Shown: positions 33,425 to 41,069 of the stretch, one piece after another
Layout of the letters: the number at the start of each line of letters is the position of its first letter
Position numbering within the stretch: the first letter of the stretch is position 1
NCBI GenBank assembly: GCA_031372145.1
Contig: JANMKR010000191.1
Coordinates: 1 to 57,779 of the forward strand
Source: CALMEC01 sp031372145
GTDB lineage: Bacteria; Actinomycetota; Thermoleophilia; Miltoncostaeales; Miltoncostaeaceae
Length of the DNA: 57,779 nt
Direction: 5' to 3'
Made by a program: the position numbers and the translations under genes
Notes under the pieces: model-generated
Seen by the model: the letters and a program-made list of their open reading frames with translations, nothing else
Databases searched by the model: none
What the model was told of the DNA's origin: nothing

Positions 33425-34959
33425 TGCCCTTGCCCGGTCGCTTCTACATCACAACGCCCATCTACTACGTCAACGCGGAGCCGCACGTCGGTCACGCGTA
33501 CACGACGATGATGAGCGACATCCTTGCCCGCCATCACCGCCAGCGCGGTGAGGACGTGTTCTTTCTGACGGGCACCGACGAGCACGGCGACAAGATCGCG
33601 CGCGCCGCCGCGGAACTCGGTCGGACGCCTCAGGAGCACACCGACGTCATCTCCGGCCGGTTCCGCGAGCTGTGGGACACGTTCGGCCTGTCCAACGACT
33701 TCTTCATCCGCACGACGGATGCCGAACACGGTGCCGGCGTGCAGGCGGTGTTGGAACGGATACACGCGGCCGGCGACATCTACAAGGGGTCCTACGGCGG
33801 CTGGTACTGCACGTCATGCGAGGCGTTCTACGGTGAGGGCGATCTGATCGACGGCACGCTCTGCCCGGAGCATCGCCGTCCAGTGGAGTGGGTCGAGGAG
33901 GAGAACTGGTTCTTCCGTCTGTCGGCCTACCGCGACCGGCTGCTCGCGCTGTATGACCAGACTCCGCCGTTCGTTCGCCCGGCGCACCGGCTCAACGAGG
34001 CGCGCAAGATCGCCGAACAGGTCGAGGACATCTCGATCTCACGTGCCAACGTGACATGGGGCGTGCCCGTGCCGTGGGACCGCGAACACGTGGTCTATGT
34101 GTGGGTTGACGCGCTGCTCAACTACTACACGGCGTTGTCCTACGCGCGACCGGGTGACGACCTGACCGAGCGTCTGTGGCCGGCCGATCTGCAGGTGCTG
34201 GGCAAGGACATCCTCAAGTTCCACGCGGTCATCTGGCCGGCGCTGCTGATGGCGGCGGGACTCGACGTGCCGCGGGCGCTGTTCATCCATGGGTTCGTGC
34301 TGAAGGGGGGCGAGCGGCTCAGCAAGACGACGGGCAACCTGATCGACCCGCTTCCGTACGTCGAACGCTACGGCATCGATGCACTGCGCTGGTACCTGGC
34401 GCGGGAGATCCGCTTCGGCGAGGACGGGCCGTTCAGCGACGAAGGCTTCGATGGCCGGTACCACAGCGAGCTTGCCAACGAGTTCGGCAACCTGCTCAAC
34501 CGCACGGTCAGCATGATCGGCCGCTACCGCGACGGCGTGGTCCCCCTCGACCGTGGCGGCGATGCGGAGCTGGCGGTGGAGGTGGCGGAGCGGGTGGCGG
34601 CGGTCACGGCCGCGTTCGACGGCGCCGACATCACCAACGCGGCCGAAGAGGCATGGAAGCTCATACGCCGCCTCAACCAACTCGTCGAAGAACGTGCCCC
34701 TTGGGTGCTCGCCAAGGACGCGGCCCGCGCCGGCGAACTCGATCAAGTGCTGATGACACTCGCCGAAGGGCTCCGCATCGTCGCGATCCTGTTGTGGCCG
34801 TACATGCCCGGCTCAGCCGAACGCGTCTTGACCGCGTTGGGACAGGGGGGTGCGCCCGCGTCCCTCGCTGCGGCCGTGTGGGGCGCAGGCCGCCCCGGTG
34901 CCACGGTGGAGCCGACCGGTTCGCTGTTCCCGCGCATCGAACCCGACAAGGCAGCCTGA
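33424..34959 (+). CDS. metG: Methionyl-tRNA synthetase
   Basis: Class I synthetase that charges tRNA-Met; 511 residues, the short form lacking the C-terminal tRNA-binding domain. It begins PLPGRFYITTPIYYVNAEPH with the HIGH motif as HVGH, has the FLTGTDEHGDKI block, a zinc knuckle region (WYCTSCEAFYGEGDL ... CPEH), the WVDALLNYYTAL motif and the KMSKS loop as ERLSKTTG, in which the usual lysine-methionine is replaced by arginine-leucine. The ATG at 33424 is used, but an overlapping -10 box suggests a leaderless start at the TTG two codons later (33430). It leads a metG-tatD-rsmA-ispE gene run. Confidence 0.95.
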   Translation: MPLPGRFYITTPIYYVNAEPHVGHAYTTMMSDILARHHRQRGEDVFFLTGTDEHGDKIARAAAELGRTPQEHTDVISGRFRELWDTFGLSNDFFIRTTDAEHGAGVQAVLERIHAAGDIYKGSYGGWYCTSCEAFYGEGDLIDGTLCPEHRRPVEWVEEENWFFRLSAYRDRLLALYDQTPPFVRPAHRLNEARKIAEQVEDISISRANVTWGVPVPWDREHVVYVWVDALLNYYTALSYARPGDDLTERLWPADLQVLGKDILKFHAVIWPALLMAAGLDVPRALFIHGFVLKGGERLSKTTGNLIDPLPYVERYGIDALRWYLAREIRFGEDGPFSDEGFDGRYHSELANEFGNLLNRTVSMIGRYRDGVVPLDRGGDAELAVEVAERVAAVTAAFDGADITNAAEEAWKLIRRLNQLVEERAPWVLAKDAARAGELDQVLMTLAEGLRIVAILLWPYMPGSAERVLTALGQGGAPASLAAAVWGAGRPGATVEPTGSLFPRIEPDKAA

Positions 34960-35713
34960 CCCCATCGTCGACTCGCACACCCACCTGGCCTCGTGCGAGG
35001 ATCCGCCTGCGGACCTCGTCGAGGAAGCCGTCGAAGCCGGCGTCGAACGTCTCGTCACGATCGGATGCGGGCGGGCATCGAGTGAGCGTGCGATCGAACT
35101 GGCCGACGAGTTCGAACAGGTCTACGCGGCGATCGGTGTCCATCCCCACGACGCGGACCACTTCACACGCCGTGACGAGGAGTGGATCGGTGGGCTCGCC
35201 GATCACCCCAAGGTCGTCGCGATCGGCGAGTGCGGTCTGGACTACTTCCGTGACAATGCGATGCGCGAAGCCCAGATGCGGGCGTTCGTCACGCAGATCG
35301 GGCTTGCCCGCGAGCTGGGCCTGCCGTTGGTCATCCACACGCGTGAGGCCGATGACGACACCCTGACGGTGCTCGCCCGCGAAGCCGAGGGCACTCCGGT
35401 CATCCTGCATTGCTTCAGCATGGTCAAGCGCATCGACGAGGTGGTCGAACGTGGCTACTACACGAGCTTCGCCGGGCAGCTGACCTATCCCAGCGCGACC
35501 GACCTGCAGGACGCCGCGCGACAGATCCCGCCGGAGCACCTGCTGGTCGAGACCGATGCCCCTTACCTCGCTCCCGTTCCGCGACGCGGCAAGCCGAACC
35601 GCCCGGCCAACGTCGCCCATACGCTGCGGTTTCTCGCTGCGCTCCGCGGTGAAGAGCCGGAGGACCTCGATGCCACCACCACTGCCAACGCCGCCCGCGT
35701 CTTCGGCTGGTAG
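34898..35713 (+). CDS. tatD: TatD-family metal-dependent hydrolase (DNase)
   Basis: TIM-barrel metallohydrolase with 3'-5' exonuclease activity in characterised members. Family blocks are VDSHTHLA at the start of the fold (metal histidines), AIGVHPHDADHFTRRD, AIGECGLDYFRDNA, LPLVIHTREADDDT, VILHCFSM, and LLVETDAPYLAPVP. Homology begins at about 34964, but the codon there is ATC and no ATG, GTG or TTG lies between it and a GTG at 34898 inside metG. I give the GTG start, which adds about 22 residues without apparent homology; initiation at the ATC by coupling to the metG stop (34957-34959) is the alternative. The end overlaps rsmA by 44 nt. Confidence 0.88.
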   Translation: MPRWSRPVRCSRASNPTRQPDPIVDSHTHLASCEDPPADLVEEAVEAGVERLVTIGCGRASSERAIELADEFEQVYAAIGVHPHDADHFTRRDEEWIGGLADHPKVVAIGECGLDYFRDNAMREAQMRAFVTQIGLARELGLPLVIHTREADDDTLTVLAREAEGTPVILHCFSMVKRIDEVVERGYYTSFAGQLTYPSATDLQDAARQIPPEHLLVETDAPYLAPVPRRGKPNRPANVAHTLRFLAALRGEEPEDLDATTTANAARVFGW

Positions 35714-36527
35714 CCCCCGAGTCGGGACCGCCCGCCTGCTTCAGGCGCACGGGCTGCGTCCGGACACCGATCTGGGTCAGCATTTTCTGCTCGACGAGAA
35801 CCTGGTCGATCTGGCGGTCCGGCAGGGGCGGGTCGGACCGGACGATGTGGTGCTCGAGATCGGCCCGGGTGTCGGCACGCTGACCAGGGCGCTTGCCCGA
35901 GCGGCGCGGTCGGTCCACGCGGTCGAGGTCGACCGGCGTCTGGAGCCGATCTTGGCCGAGGTGCTCGATGGCATCGCGAATGTGCAGCTGCACTGGGCCG
36001 ACGCGTTGCGGTTTGATCTGGAAGCGCTCGATCCGGCGCCGACGCGGATGGTGGCGAACCTGCCGTATTCGATCGCGACGCCGATCGTGTTGGAGTCGAC
36101 ATGGCGCCTGCCACAGATCGCGGTGTGGGCGGTGATGGTGCAGCGCGAGGTGGCCGACCGCTGGGCGGCACCGGCCGGGTCGGCGACCTACGGCGCGCCA
36201 TCCGTGCTGCTGCAGCTCGCCTGCCGGTCGTTCTTCATGCGCCCCGTCGGGACGGAGGTGTTCATCCCGCGACCGCGTGTGCAGTCGGCGATCGTCGGCC
36301 TTGAGCGCATCGCGCCGGGCCCGACGCCCGGGGTTCGATCGCTCGTGCACGCGGCGTTCGCGCAACGGCGCAAGACGCTGGTCAACGCGTTGGCCTCGGC
36401 GGGCGCCGACAAGCCCGCGGTGATCGCCGCGCTGGCCTCGTGTGGGCTCTCACCGTCGGCTCGTGCCCAGGAGCTGGCCCCGTCGGTGTTCCCTGACCTT
36501 GCCCGGGAGCTTGCATGGACCGGGTGA
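35670..36527 (+). CDS. rsmA: 16S rRNA dimethyladenosine transferase RsmA/KsgA
   Basis: SAM-dependent methylase that dimethylates A1518 and A1519 of 16S rRNA during 30S maturation. The 285-residue product has LGQHFLLDENLVDLAV near residue 35, SAM motif I (VLEIGPGVGTLTRALA), AVEVDRR, motif IV as NLPYSIATPIV, and the C-terminal RRKTLVNAL block. The ATG at 35670 lies inside tatD but has an excellent GGAGG 6 nt upstream, so it is preferred. It overlaps ispE by 13 nt. The rsmA-ispE pair after metG and tatD is a widespread actinobacterial order. Confidence 0.94.
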   Translation: MPPPLPTPPASSAGSPRVGTARLLQAHGLRPDTDLGQHFLLDENLVDLAVRQGRVGPDDVVLEIGPGVGTLTRALARAARSVHAVEVDRRLEPILAEVLDGIANVQLHWADALRFDLEALDPAPTRMVANLPYSIATPIVLESTWRLPQIAVWAVMVQREVADRWAAPAGSATYGAPSVLLQLACRSFFMRPVGTEVFIPRPRVQSAIVGLERIAPGPTPGVRSLVHAAFAQRRKTLVNALASAGADKPAVIAALASCGLSPSARAQELAPSVFPDLARELAWTG

Positions 36528-37351
36528 CGCTGAGCGCACCGGCCAAGCTCAACCTGCGTCTGCTGGTCGGGCCGCTGCAGCCGGACGGCTACCACCCGAT
36601 CAGATCGCTCATGGTCGCGCTGGACGATCTGGTGGACACGGTGATGCTGACCGCCGGGTCAACACGCGTGGTGCGCTGCGACGGTCTTGCCGATCAGGCC
36701 AACCTGGCGTGGCGGGCGCTCGACGTGCTCGAGGCCGCGGTGGGCCGTGCGCTGCCGTGCGTCGTCGACATCGACAAGCGCATCCCCATGCAGGCCGGCC
36801 TGGGCGGAGGTTCCAGCGATGCGGCTGCGACGCTTGTCGGCGCCAACCGTCTGTTCAGCCTGGGGCTTGACGACGTGACGCTCGAAGCGATTGCCGCCCA
36901 GGTCGGATCGGATGTCCCGTTCTTCATTCGTGGCGGGGCACAGTGGGCCGAGGGCCGTGGCGAGCGTCTGGCCCCAACGGCGATGCCGAGCTTCACGGCG
37001 GTGATCGTCAAGCCCCCCTTCGGCCTGTCGACCGTCGACGTCTACGGTGCGTTCGACGGTTTGCCGGCGCCTGCACCCGACCCCGGCATCGATCCTCCCC
37101 CCGCGATGCCCGCGCTCGCGGCCTGGGTCCGCAACGACCTTCTGCAAGCCGCGACATGTCTCCGACCGGAGCTCGAGGACGTCGCTGCAGACCTCCGCGG
37201 ACGCGGGGCGTCGTCAACCGTGTTGTGCGGGAGCGGTTCGGCCGTCGCAGGCCTGTTCGCTGAGACGAGTGCTGCGCGGATTGCGTGTGAGCAGCTCGAC
37301 ATCGCACCCCGTCGAGCGTTCTTGGTCGCGCAGCCGCCCAACGATCAATAG
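36515..37351 (+). CDS. ispE: 4-diphosphocytidyl-2-C-methyl-D-erythritol kinase
   Basis: GHMP kinase of the MEP isoprenoid pathway. The 278-residue product starts RVTLSAPAKLNLRLLVG, typical of IspE, and has the ATP-binding motif IPMQAGLGGGSSDAAATLVG and the third motif TVLCGSGSAVAGLF. YHPIRSLMVALD near residue 27 is the substrate-side segment. It supplies precursors for undecaprenyl phosphate, recycled by UppP encoded at the start of the window. It ends at a hairpin terminator facing phoX. Confidence 0.95.
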   Translation: MDRVTLSAPAKLNLRLLVGPLQPDGYHPIRSLMVALDDLVDTVMLTAGSTRVVRCDGLADQANLAWRALDVLEAAVGRALPCVVDIDKRIPMQAGLGGGSSDAAATLVGANRLFSLGLDDVTLEAIAAQVGSDVPFFIRGGAQWAEGRGERLAPTAMPSFTAVIVKPPFGLSTVDVYGAFDGLPAPAPDPGIDPPPAMPALAAWVRNDLLQAATCLRPELEDVAADLRGRGASSTVLCGSGSAVAGLFAETSAARIACEQLDIAPRRAFLVAQPPNDQ

Positions 37352-37355
37352 ACAC

Positions 37356-37392
37356 TTTGGACCCGCCCACGATGACGTGAGGCGGGTCCGAA
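37356..37392. terminator. Bidirectional terminator between ispE and the PhoX-type gene
   Basis: TTTGGACCCGCC (37356-37367) pairs with GGCGGGTCCGAA (37381-37392): a 12-bp stem with one G-T pair and a 13-nt loop, in the 72-nt gap between the converging genes. Confidence 0.65.
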
Positions 37393-37423
37393 GCGGTTCC
37401 CCGGCACGCGGTGTGAAGCAGGC

Positions 37424-38905
37424 TCAGGTCCTGTTCCACCCGGTGATGTCGAGCACGACGCCCTTCTCAGTGATGTTGTGCTGGATGCTGACGTACAGGT
37501 GTTTGCCGTCGTCGCTGAAGATTGGCCCGGTCCACTCGGCCCCTTCGGGGTGAGCGGCGGTGCCCGCGTCATTCAGCGATGCGATCTTGACGCATCCATC
37601 CGACTGGGAGTCGACGTCAGCACCGTCGGGCAGGCACAAGAACATGTCGTTGTTCTTGCCGGGCGTGATGGAGCCACCAAGGCCGACGTCGCCGTCCTCG
37701 GCGATCAACCAACGACCGGTCGATCCCGGCTGCGACGCGATGTTGTCGGTCATGGCCATGTCGATCGAGCCGTTGACGAGGTTCTGCACCTCGGGAATGC
37801 CTGTGCCGGCGAGCGACTCGGCGACGGTCCCGTCGGCGATGCAGACGGTCTCGCCCCAGTAGCGGTCGGCGAACTCGTTGCCGGTGTTGTTCCCGCAGAC
37901 CTTCACGTTTCCGGCGGCGAGGTCGACCGGAGCGATCTCGAGGTCCTCGGGCCGGTAGTAGCCGGTCAGCTTGTTCGCCACGCCGGCGGCGCGAAGCCCG
38001 ACGTTGTTACACGGGATGGGCGAGCCGTCGGCGCAGATCGAGACCCACACGCCCCGTCCGCTCTGGGTGCCCTGACCGTAGTCGGTAGCCCCGTTGTTGA
38101 GACCGAGGCGTAGGCCGAAGATCTTGCCGGACGACAACGGTGAGGCAGCAAGCGATGCGATGGGTGAGTTCCCGGTGAACGGTGTGGTCGGGACGAACTT
38201 GAAGTAGGCACCACCCGCGGCGCCCGTACCTGGACGCAGCTCGTCGCCGTAGTACATGACGCCGTTCGGGAGGATGCCGTGTCCCTCGAACGAGAGCTTG
38301 CCGAGTGCCGTACGACGAACGAGGTTTGTCGCACCGATTCCACCGGTAAACGCTCCGGTCGTCCGATCGAGGCTCACGCCTGTTGTGGCAATCGGGTCGA
38401 GCAACTCGTACGCCTGACCACCGGAGCCGGCCTCTTCACTGAACAGGATCGTGCCCCACGGGGTTCGCCGGACCCCGTCACACGCGGTTGTGCCGGTGAC
38501 GATGGTGTCGACGGCGCCGGTCGCGATCGAGACCCGAACCAGCCCGGGATCGCTCGTCCCCTGTTCGTTGCACTCGATGATGTGCGTCGGCTTGGAGCCG
38601 TTGGGCCACAGCGCCAACTGGTCGAGGTTCGGCGGCGCGATGCCCGACGTGATGACGCGGGCCTTCAACCCCTTGGCGAGCGTCACCAGCTTCTCGGGCG
38701 ATGCCTTCGCGGTGGCGAGGTCGATCGATGTCAGCGACGAGGCCGCGAGCGGCTTGGCGATGCCGAACAGGTCCTCGGACTCGTGGGCGAGCTTCGCGTC
38801 ACGCGAGACGCCGACGTCGCTGATGATCACGGCGGATGCTGTGACGGCACCGATCGCCAGCACCCCGAGCGCGGCGGCAATGCCGGCTCTCTTGCGATTC
38901 TTCAT
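37424..38905 (-). CDS. Secreted PhoX-family phosphatase (DUF839)
   Basis: 493-residue secreted protein of the PhoX/DUF839 beta-propeller family, whose characterised members are iron- and calcium-dependent alkaline phosphatases. A Sec-type signal (KNRKRAGIAAALGVLAIGAV then TASA) opens the protein, without a twin-arginine motif although classical PhoX is Tat-exported. Family-like segments include PTHIIECNEQGTSDPGLVR, SFEGHGILPNGVMYYGDELR, YFKFVPTTPF, YYRPEDLEIAP and RWLIAEDGDVGLGGS. The ATG at 38905 has AAGGAG 10 nt upstream. It would release phosphate for the Pst system and PPK1 in the same window; phosphate control is inferred, as I found no certain Pho box. Confidence 0.78.
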   Translation of the reverse strand: MKNRKRAGIAAALGVLAIGAVTASAVIISDVGVSRDAKLAHESEDLFGIAKPLAASSLTSIDLATAKASPEKLVTLAKGLKARVITSGIAPPNLDQLALWPNGSKPTHIIECNEQGTSDPGLVRVSIATGAVDTIVTGTTACDGVRRTPWGTILFSEEAGSGGQAYELLDPIATTGVSLDRTTGAFTGGIGATNLVRRTALGKLSFEGHGILPNGVMYYGDELRPGTGAAGGAYFKFVPTTPFTGNSPIASLAASPLSSGKIFGLRLGLNNGATDYGQGTQSGRGVWVSICADGSPIPCNNVGLRAAGVANKLTGYYRPEDLEIAPVDLAAGNVKVCGNNTGNEFADRYWGETVCIADGTVAESLAGTGIPEVQNLVNGSIDMAMTDNIASQPGSTGRWLIAEDGDVGLGGSITPGKNNDMFLCLPDGADVDSQSDGCVKIASLNDAGTAAHPEGAEWTGPIFSDDGKHLYVSIQHNITEKGVVLDITGWNRT

Positions 38906-39062
38906 GGGAAAATGCGCTCCTTGGTCGGGTGAATTCGCCGCGAGTATGGGGGCTGTCGAGGCACGTTTGGGCCCTCGCTTCCGCACCGACTCGGGATCGA
39001 CGCCACCTGTTCTCACGGCACCGTCAGACCCGCTCCGGATGATGCGGGCGCGCACTCGGCGC

Positions 39063-39068
39063 TACACT
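39063..39068 (+). promoter_or_regulatory. -10 box for a leaderless transcript
   Basis: TACACT ends 8 nt before the GTG at 39077, so the mRNA of the small membrane protein probably starts at or next to its start codon. No good -35 box is visible. Confidence 0.4.
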
Positions 39069-39076
39069 CGGTGGCA

Positions 39077-39451
39077 GTGGAGCATCCGGTCATCACGCTT
39101 GACGGTCCATCTCAGCCGCCCGGGCGGCCGCAACGGTCCTGGATCCAATCGCGGCGGCTGGTCATCGCCGGCGGGCTCGCGATTGCCGAGGTCGTCGCGT
39201 ATCTGGTGATGGACCCGTCGCGGTGGCTCGCGATCGTCGTGGTCGGGGCGCTCCTGGCCGTTTGCATCGCGCTCTCGGGCCGCCTCAAGCCGGGATTCGG
39301 GCGTGACCTCGTCTTGATCGCGGCGCTCGCCCAGGCGATGCTCGTCGCGCTGCCCATCCTGCTCGGCTTCGTTCAGCTCGTCTTCGCCACCGTCGTCGTG
39401 CTCCTGCTCATCATGGTGTTCGTCACCATCGGATTGCGATTTCGCCGCTGA
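39077..39451 (+). CDS. Small membrane protein (124 aa)
   Basis: Three to four hydrophobic helices: LVIAGGLAIAEVVAYLVM, WLAIVVVGALLAVCIAL, LVLIAALAQAMLVALPILLG and VFATVVVLLLIMVFVTIGL, ending in a basic RFRR tail. The N-terminal 30 residues are polar and proline-rich. I do not recognise the family. The GTG at 39077 fits a leaderless -10 box; a GTG two codons upstream is possible. The stop (39449-39451) directly abuts the frame of the following subtilase. Confidence 0.65.
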   Translation: MEHPVITLDGPSQPPGRPQRSWIQSRRLVIAGGLAIAEVVAYLVMDPSRWLAIVVVGALLAVCIALSGRLKPGFGRDLVLIAALAQAMLVALPILLGFVQLVFATVVVLLLIMVFVTIGLRFRR

Positions 39452-39495
39452 TCGCAGCGCCACCCGCGGCTCCGCCGCCACCGCCACCCGCACAT

Positions 39496-40953
39496 GTGCT
39501 CGTCACCCTCGCCCCGGGCGCCGACCCCGGCGTGCTCGGACGCGATCGCGAGCTGCTCTTTGCGGGAGGGACGACCTGGGTCATGCCCGTGCGTCGGGGT
39601 GAGCTCGGCACTGATCTGCGCGCCCGCCACGGCGTGGTTGCGGTTGAGCCGGACCGCACCCGGCGACGCCTCGGGAGCGATGACCCCATGGTCCCCGCAC
39701 AGGGCCACCTGACCCAGATCCATTGGACGCCCCAACTCGGTCTGCGACGGCCGTTGGTCGCCGTGCTCGACACAGGTGCAGACGGGCGATCGCCGGATCT
39801 GCGCGGAGCAATCCGCGTCGACCTGGCCCGGTCGTTCGTCGACGACGCGCCGCTGACCGATCATTCCGGTCACGGAACGCACGTGGCCGGTCTCATTGCG
39901 GCGACAACCGGCAACGGCATCGGAGTCGCGGGAGTCGCGAACGCCCGTCTGATGATCATCAAGATCGCCGATGCCCAGGGTCGGGCGAGCACGTCCACGT
40001 TGGTGCGCGGCATCCGCGCGGCCGTGGCGAGCGGTGCCAAGATCATCAACGTGTCGTTCGGAGGCTCGGGTTTCTCGAAACTCGAACAGACCGCGATCCT
40101 GGACGCACGCCGGGCAGGGGTGTTGGTGGTCGCGGCGGCAGGCAACAGCGGGCAGACCGGCAACCCCGCTGCATATCCGGGTGCCTATCGCCACGTGCTG
40201 ACCGTCGCGGCGACACGTGGGGACGGCATGGCCATCGTCGAATCGACGCGAGGCCCGCAGGTCGCGCTGGCGGCGCCGGGCAAGCGGATCCTCTCGACGG
40301 CGCCAGGCGGCCGATTCGCGCGCCGGACCGGGACGTCGATGGCGACCGCAATCGTGTCGGGCGCGGCCGCTCGCCTGTTGGCGCGCCGACCGACGCTCGA
40401 TGTCTCCCAACTGCGATCAATCCTGCTGTCGAGTGCGTTTGACGTGGGTGTCCCGGGCCGCGACGACGCGACCGGCTGGGGTCGGCTCGATCTGGCCGCT
40501 GCACTCGCGACCCCGCCGCCTCCGAAGGACGGCGCAGAGCCCAACGACGACGCGGTGCAGGCGCGGCGTTGGCCGGCGCTGTTTCAGGGACCGGCAGCCG
40601 GTGAGGCAACGGTCGACGCCACCGTCGAGCAGTACGCCGACGGCAAGGACGACTACCGTGTCACGATGGCGGTGGGCGACAGCCTGCAGATCGACGTCAC
40701 GGGCGACACGGGCGCCGACCTGGACCTGGTCATCTGGCGCCCCGGCGCACCGGCGTTCGCCACCGGACCGGCCTATACGCGCGATTGGCTGGCCGCCACG
40801 GCTTTGGGACCGGGGACGACCGAGACGCTGCGCTACACCGCGGTCGAGGCGGGCGTGCACGCGATCGAGGTTCAGGCTGCAGCCGGGCGTGGCGCGTACC
40901 ACCTGACGGTGCGCCGCATCGCGGCTCCGCCGCCGCCGCCACCGACGCCCTAG
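39496..40953 (+). CDS. Subtilisin-like (S8) serine protease with C-terminal PPC-like domain
   Basis: 485 residues from the GTG at 39496. The catalytic triad is intact: aspartate in VAVLDTGADGRSPDL, histidine in DHSGHGTHVAGLIAA, oxyanion asparagine in VVVAAAGNSGQTG and serine in RTGTSMATAIVSGAAARLLA. A proline-rich linker (ATPPPPKDGAEPND) leads to a beta-rich domain (VTMAVGDSLQIDVTGDTGAD) like bacterial pre-peptidase C-terminal domains of secreted proteases. No signal peptide is seen. The frame stays open upstream with a proline-rich stretch (AAPPAAPPPPPPAH) but no ATG, GTG or TTG, so the true start is unclear; CTG at 39448, overlapping the previous stop, is one option. Confidence 0.85.
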   Translation: MLVTLAPGADPGVLGRDRELLFAGGTTWVMPVRRGELGTDLRARHGVVAVEPDRTRRRLGSDDPMVPAQGHLTQIHWTPQLGLRRPLVAVLDTGADGRSPDLRGAIRVDLARSFVDDAPLTDHSGHGTHVAGLIAATTGNGIGVAGVANARLMIIKIADAQGRASTSTLVRGIRAAVASGAKIINVSFGGSGFSKLEQTAILDARRAGVLVVAAAGNSGQTGNPAAYPGAYRHVLTVAATRGDGMAIVESTRGPQVALAAPGKRILSTAPGGRFARRTGTSMATAIVSGAAARLLARRPTLDVSQLRSILLSSAFDVGVPGRDDATGWGRLDLAAALATPPPPKDGAEPNDDAVQARRWPALFQGPAAGEATVDATVEQYADGKDDYRVTMAVGDSLQIDVTGDTGADLDLVIWRPGAPAFATGPAYTRDWLAATALGPGTTETLRYTAVEAGVHAIEVQAAAGRGAYHLTVRRIAAPPPPPPTP

Positions 40954-41069
40954 TCGTCCCCACCCCGGATCGATCCCACGGGTCGTTGGCAATCGTACCG
41001 GTGCAAGTGCCGTTGCGAAGTGGTGACAATCACGCGCTCGCCGGGCGTTCGTGCGGCACACTTGTACGG

